Positions 34,433 to 45,584 of a DNA stretch of 64,000 nucleotides are shown piece after piece. The stretch's first letter is position 1. Every line of letters starts with the position of its first letter. This DNA comes from Pithys albifrons albifrons (lineage: Eukaryota; Chordata; Aves; Passeriformes; Thamnophilidae). Location of the stretch: the NCBI RefSeq assembly GCF_047495875.1, contig NC_092471.1, positions 18,807,001-18,871,000 of the forward strand, given 5' to 3'. The notes beneath the pieces are model-generated. The model did not search any database. It had not been told where the DNA came from and saw only the letters and a list, made by a program, of their open reading frames with translations. Position numbers and translations under genes: made by a program.

Positions 34433-36850
34433 TTGTTCATCCCTGAGCTGAAAACCAAGGAGGAAGGCAAGGAATGAGGATAGAAGAGGACAAGTGAGAC
34501 TGGTGGCCTCTTGCCCTGTAATTACAGTGTCAGGCTTTGGCTGGTGTCTTTGACTGGCTTTGATTTTTACTCCTTGCTATTGAGTCTGTAATTTGAATAC
34601 AGCAATAAATCATATTTAACATATTGTCAGAATGGTGTTGCAGGTACCCAGGTAGCTCAGGACATTATATATAACTTTAAAAAGTGGAGCCTCAAACATT
34701 GAAAATACTCTGTGTGGTGGCTCATCCTCACAGACACAGCAGGCCAGCTCTGGGGACATCATGCCTTGGTTTGAAAGGGGCCAGATAATGTCATTTCTGT
34801 CACCAGGAAACCTCAACCTCTTGGGACCCAGAGGCCCTGGCACAGATCATTTCCCCTTTCAGACAGACAGATGTGCCAGCCCTGTGCAGCTGCCAAGTCC
34901 TGGCAGCCCCTCTGCTGCTACTGTGTCCAGTATAGGTACCAACACCACTGAGAGGGTCAAGGGACATCCTAAAACAACTGCACACTAATGGGGAAATAAT
35001 CTGGAACATGGGTGGGTAGCCAACACATGGGATGGTTTATACCCTCCTCATTCTGGTGCCAAAGATAGAGGAGGATGGAGGTTTGTTGGCACAGCCCTGA
35101 GACCTCTTTCAGCCCATATTGCCACCCAAGCCCTCCCTGGACATGCAGTGTCCTGGCCAGAATGCCCGGGAGCCTCAGGGCCACAAAGTCCAGGTGTGGG
35201 GCCACCTGGGGCAGTGGGACACGGGCAGCATTTCACCTGCTGAGAGTCAGGTCTCTGCAGGATCCAGGCACAGGAGGAGGAAAAGACTCTGCCAGGGCTT
35301 CCCAGTGTGTTCCCTGCACCTGGGGGGAGCACAGGCAAGGGGAAACCCCCCAAAACCTCCTAAAGATGTAGAGCTGCTACTCCCTGGTGGACAAGCAGTG
35401 CCCAGCACTGAGGTGAGTGCATGGAAAGGGGACAATTCTGGAGCAAAGCAGGGAAATACCTGCTGGGGAATGGTACTCACCCCAGGACGTAGGAAAACTA
35501 TCCTGAGATTGTGCCAAACTTGTGGGATGACAAGGGAAGGAACTGACAGTGGAGAAGGGATGTGTGGGGCTATCAGGGAGAAAAGGTGTTCGTGAAGGGT
35601 GGGACACTGGAGCGAGCAGGAGGGCCAAGGGAACTCCAGCGAGCCCATGGCGTTTGGGATCAGCTGAGACCCTCTGGGGCGTGTGTGTCTGTGCAAGAGG
35701 CAGCTACAGGTGAGAGGATCCGAGCCTCAGACACTGAAAATGCAGTGGCTCATCCTCACAGACTGGGGCAACTGGGCGTCTGAGGGCACACACTGGCGGA
35801 ATGCACTGTGACCACCCCTGCTCAGCTTTGGTGCCAGGCAGGGCATGTGCAGCCACTGGCTGGGGCAGCAGGGACATCCCTGCTCAGCCTGGCGGACACC
35901 CGTGGCCCCTCAGCCCGGCTGGGCTGAGACCACCCGCGTTCACCTCAGCCTGGGGTCCCTGTGTGGCTCTGAGCCCACGGGCTCGCATCCCCTCTACGGC
36001 TCCATCCAGCCCGACTCCCGCACCCACGTCCCGGCAGACGTCGCTGCCGATGGGGGAAGTCAGGCAGAGCTCCTCACCCGCCTCCCCTTTCCCGGGCGGT
36101 GCGTAATTACCGGGAGCGGGAGCGAATTCATTCAGCTCCTCGCTCGGGTTTCCTCCGCCCCTTCTGATGCTGCTCATGTCACACACCGCTCGGTCACGCG
36201 CCCGGCGGCCCCAGGTAGATGACGATTCAAGTCCCCTGGGACGGGGCTTGGCCTGATTAAGAACCCAAATGCTCCAAACTGGGGTGGTTTGGATTCAGCC
36301 AAAATCTCTGACATTCACCTAAATATCTTTGAACGCGAGGAGCTGGAAATCCTCCCCAGCGCTGAGCTCACCGCACTGCATAGTCACAGCCTGGAAGAGA
36401 GAAGGGGATGCAGGAGTGAAGCTGGAGTGTTATGAAACCAGTAGGAAAGCAGGGAGAAGGTGTAGCTGAAATCCAAGAGCTGAGCATCCTGCTTTGATGG
36501 TTCTGCTCCCGAGCTCAATCAAGGAGCTATTTGTGGCTGGGAAAAAGAATCGTGTCTTTGGGATTTGTTCCCTTCCAGGCTGATCCTTTCCCAAACAGGC
36601 AGGAATGAAGCTTTGGGCATGAGTTGGTGGGCGGGTGCTGCGGTGAGGGGGACAGACCCCCAACCCACCGTCCTCGTGCAGGTGTCCCCGCACAGGAGGG
36701 CAGGTGCTGGGCTGGACAGCTCACGAGAAGCTTCCCGGGTGCCGCTCCTCCTCATCCCCACTTTCCGCTGGCTGGAGCGAAGCCTGTGTGGGGCGGAGGC
36801 TCTGGGTGTGATGTCTTCCTAGAGAAGGGATGCACCTACCCCAGGCTGGC
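34433..36850. other. Intergenic, CpG-rich toward the right
   Basis: No coding exon recognised. CpG density rises from about 35880 (for example 35930-36220), forming the shoulder of the island that covers the receptor gene. Confidence 0.5.
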
Positions 36851-37277
36851 TGCGCAGGACGCCCCAGCACCGCCAGCTGCCATCTCCTGGGGATGCGGGG
36901 GGGACTGACGATGCCAAGCCTGGGCATTGTCCTTGAAGAGCGGGGCGTCGGAGCCGCGCCACGCCGGATCTCCCCCCTCCCTTCACATCCCCGCGTCCCT
37001 CGGCACAAGCGGTAAAAATAAGCCCTGCGATGCGCCGGGGCCTGGCTGGAGCCCAAGCTGCATCCGCAGGACGCAGGTGCAGCGGGCCCCGACCTTGGCG
37101 AGGTGCGTCGGGGTGGCGGGAGAGCTCATGAATGAACGGCCGGCGGGGCGGGTGCGCGCACCCCCCGCGTGCTTGCGGGTGTGGATCGAGATGTGGAGCA
37201 GCGAGCCAGCCTTGTTGTTATTCTGATCACAGCGGCTCTGATTCACAGACTTGGATCATGAATATAAGTGAAGACTT

Positions 37278-37285
37278 TGACGTCA
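37278..37285. promoter_or_regulatory. Perfect CRE palindrome TGACGTCA
   Basis: TGACGTCA is the full consensus for CREB/ATF dimers. It lies about 550 bp upstream of the TATA-like box and 1.2 kb upstream of the receptor ATG, in a less G+C-rich patch (37240-37370) that looks different from its surroundings. Confidence 0.5.
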
Positions 37286-37756
37286 GAGTTGAGATTTATC
37301 AGCAGATCCAATGGGGCAGGAATATTAAGTGCAAGTCGATGCCAGCTCTCTGCCAACGCTATTAGCGATGCTCACCGAGGAATGAGGCTTCGCACCAAGG
37401 ACTGGAAGGACTGGGAAGGAAAAAAATAAAAACGGGGGGGGAGCAAGCTGGTCCTCGGGCATTAAAATCAGGTAAAACAACAGCCTCCGGCGTCGGGGCT
37501 GCATGCGGGCAGGGGAGGTGGTGGCGGCGGGGGATGGCAGAGGCTGCGGGCAGAGCCCCCCCGACCTTCACACGTCGGCTGCCCACCTTGGGCGGGGGGA
37601 CTTGCTCTGCCAAGCAGGGCAGGATGTTGCAGCCGGCTGGGAGCATCTTGCACCAGCCTTTTGCAAAGGAGGGGAAGGTAGGGAGGAAGGAGAAAGTTAA
37701 CGCAGGCTGTCCCTTGCCGCTGCCTTCCATCGGCGGCTCCGCATACAGGCGCTGGC

Positions 37757-37766
37757 CTATTAATAG
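37757..37766. promoter_or_regulatory. MEF2-like box CTATTAATAG
   Basis: This matches the MEF2 consensus YTA(A/T)4TAR. It is 80 bp upstream of a second box of the same class at 37836-37845. Confidence 0.35.
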
Positions 37767-37835
37767 TGTTTATTTTTACTCACTGCACGCAAAAAAGAAA
37801 GGGCTGCGCGGGGGGAGGGGGTTGGGGGGTTTGAG

Positions 37836-37845
37836 CTATAAATAG
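37836..37845 (+). promoter_or_regulatory. TATA-like / MEF2-like box CTATAAATAG
   Basis: TATAAATA at 37837-37844 is a good TATA box in an otherwise G+C-rich region, placing a transcription start near 37865-37875. The same ten bases also match MEF2. It precedes the presumed non-coding first exon of the receptor gene. Confidence 0.5.
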
Positions 37846-37867
37846 GTAGCAAAGGTGGCCCTGCCCC

Positions 37868-38486
37868 GGGGAGAGGAGGAGGGGGCGGCCAGCGCTTCAC
37901 CGGGTGCGCAGCGGCTGCAGCCCCTGCACGGAGCCGAGCGCACGGAGGCGGCTGCGGGCAGCGGGGTGATGAGTTGTGCTCGGCCTCAGCCCGGCGGGAG
38001 GAGCGGGAGATAGCGGCCAGGGGTGCGTGTGGGGCGGGGGGCACGGCGAGCCCCGGCCCGCGGGTCTGCGGGGTTGAATGCCGGGGAAGCTGCAGTCGGA
38101 CTGGGGGGAACGGACGGGGATGCGGCGGGCGGGGGCGGCCGCTGAGGGGCGCGGGGTGGGTGTCCCGGGGCACGGGGTGGGGGTGTCCGGAACCCGGTGG
38201 GGGGCACGGGGTGGGGGGCTCTGGAAGCTGGTGGGGGCTCGGGGCAGGGTGTCCCGGGGCTGGGTGCGGGGCGCGGGCGGGCGGCTCCAGGACGCGGGGC
38301 GGGCTCGGTGGGGTCTCCCCGGGCTCGGTGCAGCTCTCGGCGCGGGGGTCCCCGGGCTCGGGGCGGGGGTCGGCGGCTCTCCGCGGGCTCGGGGCGGGGC
38401 TCTCCGGTCTCGGCGCGGGATCGGGGTATCTCTCCACCGGCCGGTGCCGCTGTCGCCTGACCGCCCCTCTGCCTCTCTCCCCAGCG
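37868..38486 (+). other. Presumed 5' leader of the receptor gene: non-coding exon plus intron
   Basis: GPR3/6/12 genes usually have a non-coding first exon and a single coding exon. A strong acceptor, cctctgcctctctccccag, ends at 38484, two bases before the ATG at 38487. The donor is not resolved; GTGCGT at about 38022 is one candidate. The stretch happens to be open in the receptor frame back to 37974. Confidence 0.5.
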
Positions 38487-39533
38487 ATGCTGCACGGCCC
38501 CGCCGCCATGGGGGAGCCGTGGCCGCCGCAGCCGCAGCAGCAGCGGCTCTCGGGGCCCGGGAACGCCTCGGAGCCCCCCGCCTGGCCCTCGGCGGCGGCC
38601 GGGCCGGGCACGGCGGCGCCGGGCGGCGGTGGGGCCGCGGCCGCGGGGTCCGTGAGCCCCTGGGACATCGCGCTGTGCGCCACGGGCACGGCGGTGGCGG
38701 GCGAGAACGCGCTGGTGCTGGCCGTGCTGTTCTACACGCCGAGCCTGCGGGCGCCCATGTTCCTGCTGATCGGCAGCCTGGCGCTGGCAGACCTGCTGGC
38801 CGGGCTGGGGCTGGTGGCCAACTTCGCCGTGCGGTACCTGCTGCGGCCGCCCAGCGAGGCGGCGGAGCTGGCGGCCGCGGGGCTGCTGCTCGCCGCCTTC
38901 TCCGCCTCCGTCTGCAGCCTCCTGGCCATCACCGTGGACCGCTACCTGTCGCTGTACAACGCGCTCACCTACCACAGCGAGCGCACGCTGGGCTTCACCT
39001 GCGCCATGGTGCTGCTGATGTGGCTGCTGTGCCTGGGCGTGGGGCTGCTGCCCCTCCTGGGCTGGAACTGCCTGCGGGACCAGAGCGCCTGCAGCATCCT
39101 GCGGCCCGTCACCAAGGACAACGCGGCCGTGCTGGCCGTCACCTTCCTCCTCCTTTTCGCCCTCATGATGCAGCTCTACCTGCAGATCTGCAAGATCGCC
39201 TTCCGGCACGCCCAGCAGATCGCCGTGCAGCACCAGTTCATCGCAACGGCGCAGGCCACCTCCACCCGCAAAGGGCTCTCCACCCTCTCGCTCATCCTCG
39301 GCACCTTCGCCCTGTGCTGGATCCCCTTCGCCATCTACTCCCTGGTGGCCGATTCCAGCTACCCCGCGGTCTACACCTACTCGCTGGCGCTGCCCGCCAC
39401 CTGCAACTCCCTCATCAACCCCATCATCTACGCCTTCAGAAACCCAGACATCCAGAAGTCGCTCTGGCTGGCCTGCTGCGGATGCATCCCCTCCACGTTC
39501 TCCTCCAGACCAAGGACATCCAGCGATGTGTGA
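38487..39533 (+). CDS. GPR3/6/12-family orphan receptor, GPR12-like (candidate GPR185/GPRX)
   Basis: A class A receptor of 348 residues, or 341 from the second ATG at 38508, which has the better Kozak context GCCGCCATGG. Family members are constitutively Gs-coupled, raise cAMP at the plasma membrane and hold oocytes in meiotic arrest. The extracellular N-terminus (1-57) is rich in Ala, Gly and Pro with one N-glycosylation site (NAS 26-28). Seven hydrophobic segments follow. Motifs are GEN (72-74), LALADLLAG (98-106), DRY (151-153), WNCLRDQSAC (193-202), CWIP (277-280) and NPIIY (311-315). The CCGC cluster (330-333) is a likely palmitoylation site, and the tail ends SSDV, a class I PDZ-type ligand. 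No Cys is seen at the start of TM3, as in the family. CCGCIPS, NCLRD and CSILRPVTK.NAA resemble GPR12 more than GPR3 or GPR6. The Ala/Gly-rich N-terminus, however, does not look like GPR12. Confidence 0.95.
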   Translation: MLHGPAAMGEPWPPQPQQQRLSGPGNASEPPAWPSAAAGPGTAAPGGGGAAAAGSVSPWDIALCATGTAVAGENALVLAVLFYTPSLRAPMFLLIGSLALADLLAGLGLVANFAVRYLLRPPSEAAELAAAGLLLAAFSASVCSLLAITVDRYLSLYNALTYHSERTLGFTCAMVLLMWLLCLGVGLLPLLGWNCLRDQSACSILRPVTKDNAAVLAVTFLLLFALMMQLYLQICKIAFRHAQQIAVQHQFIATAQATSTRKGLSTLSLILGTFALCWIPFAIYSLVADSSYPAVYTYSLALPATCNSLINPIIYAFRNPDIQKSLWLACCGCIPSTFSSRPRTSSDV

Positions 39534-40631
39534 GGACTGAGCATGAGCCAGAGGTGCTCCCTTGCTCTCCTCCTCCTTCTCTTTTTCCCCTCTGTCGTTA
39601 TTGTTTCCTACCGGGAGGAACCCCCCCCGGTCAGCACATCTCGTTCCATGGAAAGATGGTCAAAAAGAGAAAAAAAGAAAAAGGGAAAACGAAGGGGGAA
39701 GGAAAGAGAGAGAACGGAATGATAATGGTTTCCTTTAGAAATGTTATTTTCTTACACATTTTATTTTTTATTTAAAAACACAAAACACCAAAAAAAAAGA
39801 AAGAAAGAAAAGAAAAGAAAAAGGATCCTCATACGATGGCGTTTGCCTGCTCTCGGGGTAAGGAGCCGGGGGAGCAGCGGGCCCTGTCCGGGGGTCCCAA
39901 GCCTCGGGGGCACATCCCACGGGAAGGCCACAGGAGCGGGGGCCGGGCAGGAGTCCTGTGCCCCCCGGCGGGGCTGGTCCCCAGGCGCGGGGTCGCTGTG
40001 CGGGTCGCCCACCCCCTGCGATCAGGGCTTGCGATGCTATGCAATAACGGGGGGCGGCGTTCAGCACTGCGGGGGGACAGCTCCGGCTGCGGGCGGGGCG
40101 CGGGGCCGCCGGGGCTGTGCCGGGTGCGGAGCTCCGGGAACCTGAGGGCAAGAGACTCTCTAGGTTTGCCTGGTGTGGGCTGTCGCAGGGATGGGGTACC
40201 CAGGGAATCCGGCCCGTCCTTCCTCCCACAGAGGCGTCTGGGGCGGGGTGAGGGCTGGTGGGGTGCGGGTGGGGAGGGCAGGTGGGGTGCCCTGCACCCC
40301 AGAGGCCAAGGAAGGGCTTTCCTGTCTCACTGGGGCTCTGGGGTGATTCTCTCCCTCCTCTGTACTCCCCTCCACACTGGTCGTTTACATTGGGGTGGGA
40401 TTTTGATCCAAAGAGGGGTCTGGGCTTGCTGGGGTCCCCGAGGGGGAAGCCTCTGTAACCACACATGTTGTTGGTGATGCTGCCAGTTTAACCTGCTTCA
40501 CTAGCAAAGCAACGGGCCCCTCTCATTCCCCTCCTGTGTGATGTGCTTTGTGGTGTTAGTGAGACCATGACAAAGTGTCCTTTATCTTGTGCTTTCTTTT
40601 GGCCGGGAAGTGGAATGGTGCGTTTAATAAA
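39534..40631 (+). other. Proximal 3'UTR of the receptor gene
   Basis: Directly downstream of TGA. It contains an A-rich AAAG/GAAA run at 39785-39825 and an AATAAA at 40626-40631 that could end a short transcript form. Confidence 0.45.
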
Positions 40632-40814
40632 AAGCAAGCGAGAAACCAAGAAACCCCCACAGAGATGGCAGGGCTGGGGATGGGCACCCAGGGGGGTTCA
40701 GGGCAGAGCTGGGGGATGCTGCTGCAGGGCCTGGCATGGCAGCAGCTCAAGAGAACCCTCACCAACTGAGCCTGCTATGCCAAACCTTCTGCTTTCCTTC
40801 AGAGAAATTGTTGT

Positions 40815-41040
40815 GATGTTGGAGAGGGGCTTTGGACAAGGGCCTGGAGTGACAGGACACAGGGAATGGCTCCCCACTGCCAGAGGGCAGGGTTAGATGG
40901 GAGATTGGGAAGGAATTCCTGCCTGTGAGGGTGGGCAGGCCCTGGCACAGGCTGGGCAGAGAAGCTGTGGCTGCCCCATCCCTGGGAGTGTCCAAGGCCA
41001 GGATGGACAGAGCTTGGAGCAACCTGGGACAGTGGAAGAA
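40815..41040 (+). mobile_element. CR1 3' fragment
   Basis: It contains gttagatgggagattgggaa, ggaattcctgcctgtgaggg, gggcaggccctggcacagg, ccatccctgggagtgtccaa and gcttggagcaacctggga. It is the same subfamily type as the piece at 20740-20960 and falls within the presumed 3'UTR region of the receptor gene. Confidence 0.9.
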
Positions 41041-44000
41041 ATCTCCTTGCTTTGTGGGGCTGCAGTGGATGCAAAGGCACTTTATGGCTGGGTCCAGACA
41101 GACCTAAGTGTATTTTCTCTCTGGATCTGTGCAGAGAATCTCTTGCTCCTTGGAGCTCAGTGCACATGAGAAAGCTGTGAATCTCCAAAGTGTGCCTGGG
41201 GCTTGGACTTACTGTCTGCCTTTGAAAGGTGGCCACTCTCTCAGTTTTTTGGTTTTGTGGTTTTGTTTTTTTCATTTCCTTTCTCTTTGGACTACCTTGG
41301 GCAATGGGCAGGAGGCACAATATTGAGTCAATGTAAGTTTTGAAGTAAATATATATATATATTTAACAAAGAGTAATATTTATACAAACACTTTACTCAT
41401 TTTATTTCTTTTGGTTTCGTAAGTGCAGCCAGATCCCTGCAGATCCTCAGTGTGAAAAATTCAATAGCTTAAACCATTGTGAACATTTTGAAATTACTTT
41501 ATACAACCACCCTATCCAGAAGACACGATTTGTTTCTCTGGGCAGCTCATCTTGTGTCTTCAGGTGAAATGTAGTTTAACTAATCAGCTCTAGAGAAACC
41601 TGGACATGAAAAAAGTTGCATTTTCTTGGCTTTCCAGTAATCCTCTTATTGCTGAAGAGCTCAATTTTAACAATGTTTTGGGGTTTTTTGGTTGTGTACT
41701 TCAAACTAGTCTCAGTTTGAGAGACCCATCAATAAGCTTTGCCAAAGTCAAATAAGAATCAGTGGAAAATGGTTTCCCCCCGGTGGCCCTCCACAGTAAT
41801 AGGTGGAAGATTTGGGATGTGGGAGCTAAAATTGAGGACACAGCTCCTGCCAGACAGCTGAGGTGGAGAGCAGGTGGGGATGCCCTCAGAGAAACACTTG
41901 GTACTCACCCAAACACCTTCACAGCTGCCTGAATTCTGGTCCTTGCATGAAGGAGGCTCTTGTTCTGCTGCTCTGGCACAGCTCATGGTCAGTACCAAGG
42001 TGTGGCACCAGCAGATTCCATGCTCAGAGCTGGTATAGAACAACAATCTCATTTTTTCTCAAGTGATGATTTAGCACCTCTCTCTTTGAGGTGTTAAAGG
42101 TGTCCATGGAAGTTGTTAAAAACACTTGTTATGATTCAGGAAAAGCCTCAAGAAATCTATTCTAAAAACTATTTTGACAAATTGGCATTTTTGCAGTCTT
42201 TCCCCTAAGTAAAAATAAAGATATTTTTGGGGTGGTTTTTTCCTTTGCTGTTTTTTCTCTCCTTTCTTTTTAATCAGTGGAAAGGAGGGAAAACAAGGAG
42301 AAGTGAGGCAGAAGTTAAAGAGGTTTAGGTTCTCATGCCATGCAATGTGTTGTGGAAATCTCTGACCATTTCACTGCACCTTTGTTTTTGGCTTGTTTGT
42401 GTTCTGATTTTGCTTTTCAGTAAGAAAATCTTCTACTGGAAAAGTTTTGAGTGACAATGTTGGACACCAGTGAGGATGTTGGATCCTCCTTATGCTGGAC
42501 ATCAGGAGAGCTAATTTAAAACCTTAAATTATTGAGGAAGTTCGTGGTGGTGTGTGCAGGGAATGCCCTGGTGTTTGGGGTCCTTCTGTGCTGGCTTTGG
42601 GCCATGTGGAGTGTGCAATCCAGGGCCTGGCTTTGGATGAGTTGCCCTGAACAAGGAGCAGCTCCCAGGAATGGATGATGATTGGGAAGCACTGGAAAAT
42701 AAAAGGGGTTTTTCTGCTGGTTCTCTGTGGATTCACTGAGGATTCAAACCAGGTTCCAACGTGGGGAACAGAGCTGAGCAGCCCCTGTCTGCCTCCTGGG
42801 CACCATGAGAAGGACACAGAGCAGCTGGAGTGTCCCACTGCTCTGCATTCTCTGGTATTGGATGTATTGGGAGGGTTAGGCTGGGATTCCCTTGTCACTG
42901 GAAAAGCTGAGGTCCCTAAAAGCCTTATTATTGTGCTTTTCAGATGGTGCAAAGCTCCAGTGGTAGCTCTGCAAAGCACAAGGTCTTTGCTGGTTGGAAA
43001 TTTGCAGGTGTCCTTTGATTTTCCTGGAGCCTCCATGGCCATTCCAGGTGGAAATGGGACCTTCCTGGAGAGGGCTGGTTGGTTTTAGCTGGGGAGACCT
43101 CTCTGTCCTCACCCTGGCCCAGATCCTTCCACTGTGCCTTCAAAAACTGACCTTAGCTTTTGATAAAAGCTGAAGGCCCAGAGCTTGACCCTGCTTATAT
43201 TCATGTCACTGCTGGACTCTACAGGAGCTGGTCTAGATCCACAGCAGAAGAAACAGATGGAAAATTGGTCCAGAGTTATGAGGAAAACGGATACATGAGT
43301 TATCCCACCAGCCCCAGGCCTATGGCAGAGAGCAGCATGGCCAGGAAATGGGTCCACTCCTTATTTGGTTGTTTTATTTACATGTTTCTGTGTGCCTTTG
43401 GCTTCTCCACCAAACAAACAACAGAACACAACCCCCCCCCTCCCTTGTAAAATGTACAGACTCTGCCAACAAAGCTGCGTAGTTTTATTTTGGTTTTGTT
43501 TTCTTTTTCCATCTTGGTCAGTTTGGGACTTTGAGAAGGGAAAATGTCTCTCTTTAGCCAACTTCATATCAGTAACCAGCAGTAAATATCTCAAGGACCT
43601 CACTCCTGGTGTGGCAGTCCCGAATTGTTCATATCAAAGAGTATTAGTTGAACTTCGAATAAACCTCCAAGAAACCATTACTGTTCTCAGTAGGCGATGA
43701 AGTACCTTTTTCTTGTAGAAGCATCAAATTTGGGGTGGGGAGGTCTTTAAGAAGCCATTGATCCTGGAAATCACTTGTATTGGTGTGTCCTGACCAGCAT
43801 CGAGGTCTCACGTCATTGTTCCCGGTGAATTAGCAGTTCACGCCTAATTGTCAGGATAATTGTTGAATGCACATGGTATTTCCTTGTAACTCCTCCTGTT
43901 CATGCACATTCCCTCTTGTTGGGGTGAGACACCTGTACCACTTGTACCTCTCCTCTTGCCCATGCAGTTGCCCACTGCAAAATCCCCCTAAAGCCTTCCC

Positions 44001-45037
44001 ACTGCCCCTGAGCCCCGGGAATGGAGCTTTCCCATTCCCACCGGAAAACTCTGCAATACAGAGCATTACAGAGAGAAAATGGGGCTTTCAGTCGAGAAGA
44101 CACAAACTGGAACAGGTGTGCCAAAGCCCTTTTGTCCTTGACTTTGAGGCATGAGAATAAATTGTCTCCAACTCCAAGGGCAATAGTTGCCTTCACAGAC
44201 TCTGCTTGATGGCAAGAACCCCAAGGTTGTCCCCTGCCAGTCTGAGGATGCTGCAGTGGGCAGGATGCTGATGTCTGACTGTGTCACTGGGCACTGAAAC
44301 CACAAGCACAGGTTTATGGCCTTATTGTGGGATCTGAGAGCTGGAAAACTGCTGGTTTGTGCCAGGAAAAGCTCTTTTCCAGCTGGGCAGTACCTGGGTG
44401 AGGATGAGGCAGTGGTGGCTGCTTGTCCTTCTAAGCCTGTTGCCACCAGGCCTCTTGGCTCTGCCTTGCCTTTCTGCCTCACCGCAGTGATGAGGACTGG
44501 GCTGGTTTCTGCTGTCCCTGGTGAGCAGGTCAGAGCACACCAGCCCCAGGACATAGAGCATCCTCTCTGGAAAGTGAATCCTCCAGCTTGCAGGGAAGGG
44601 TGAGTTTCTGGTGGCAAAGCCCAGCAGGAGACTCTCCCAGAGCCAAATCCTGCTGTGCACCCACCCCAGTGGGGCTCAGCCCCAGGTCAGGCTGGACAGG
44701 CTCCTGTGTCTGTCAGCAGCACACACAGACAGAATGGGAATCCATGGCCCCTGTTCCCTGCCTCCCTCCCAGCTGATTCCCCAGGAATGAGGCCATTCCA
44801 CAGCAATCAGGACAGAGACCTGTCTTGCTGTCAGTGTTTTCATGAGCCTTTTAACTTGACTGGGAAAGTTGATCTCAAAGAAAAATGTACAGTTATCATT
44901 CAATTATGGTTAAATCGAGCCCCGTTGATGCACTTTATGAACGAGTGAAAACAAATCAATGCTGTTATTGCACTGTATCTCTATTGTGTATAATATTATA
45001 CATTCATCTGTAAGAGTAATTTATTTTTATTACTGTA
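41041..45037 (+). other. Possible distal 3'UTR of the receptor gene
   Basis: No ORF with recognisable content. A short AT microsatellite lies at 41348-41362. The right end (44860-45060) has the A+T-rich, low-repeat look of a conserved 3'UTR terminus. Continuity with the receptor transcript is inferred only. Confidence 0.3.
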
Positions 45038-45043
45038 AATAAA
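45038..45043 (+). terminator. Candidate distal polyadenylation signal, + strand
   Basis: AATAAA in the context tactgtaaataaaactgtta, followed by gtgatttgtcaag. It could end a long receptor transcript. It faces a candidate - strand signal about 540 bp further on. Confidence 0.35.
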
Positions 45044-45578
45044 ACTGTTAAAGTGATTTGTCAAGAGGATATCCAAAAATAGGGGGAAGGGGGTTGAAAT
45101 TAAAACATTTGAAGATCTGGGCTCCTGTCCCAGGTATGTGCCATACTGTATGTGTGTCTGTGTTTTTATTTCAGCTGAGGTGAGTCTAGGACAGGACTCT
45201 GCTTTCCCTCCCCCAGGACTGGGATCAGGATGAGGTGGATGAGAACAAGAACTGCTGGAGACACTGAGGGGTTGGGAAGGAGCAGCTCCTGCTGCTCAGA
45301 GCCTCCAAGCACAAGGATGGAGGTTGTTCCATCAGCAAGCCATTCCCTGCCCTCTGATTAGGGAGTCAGGGATTAGACATCAAGGGAATTAGTTGATCTT
45401 TGAGGGCTTGATTCTCCAAATGAAGGGTTATAAAGAAATCACAGCTTTGTGCTGCTACTTCTGTGTCTCAGCCTCTAACAGAGGGAACATCACAGGGCTG
45501 ATAACTCAGAGCCAAAGGACCCAGGGAGGGCAAGATGACAAAAAGCCAAACTCAAATCTACTGTAACCTCTTAAAATC

Positions 45579-45584
45579 TTTATT
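45579..45584 (-). terminator. Candidate polyadenylation signal, - strand
   Basis: TTTATT on + reads AATAAAGATTTTAAGAGG on the - strand. It could mark the distal 3' end of the WASF3-like gene, convergent with the receptor. That would need a 3'UTR of about 9.5 kb, so nearer signals (48398-48403 and 51062-51067) are alternatives. Confidence 0.25.

Larger units (their letters stand above)
36850..40150. promoter_or_regulatory. CpG island spanning the receptor promoter and coding exon
   Basis: Frequent CG dinucleotides and strong G+C richness through this whole stretch, densest between about 37.9 and 39.5 kb. The high G+C leaves few stop codons, so long shadow ORFs appear in other frames (38078-39775 + and 37986-39233 -). 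Confidence 0.7.

Noticed and set aside
37974..38486. N-terminal extension of the receptor to the upstream ATG at 37974
   Set aside because: A strong 3' splice site ends at 38484, the extension is low-complexity Gly/Arg, and family N-termini are short. Kept only as an intron-retention possibility.
37986..39775. 565-codon + frame-2 ORF and 415-codon - strand ORF over the receptor
   Set aside because: Very high G+C removes stops. Only the 38487-39533 frame shows seven hydrophobic segments and DRY, CWIP and NPIIY motifs.
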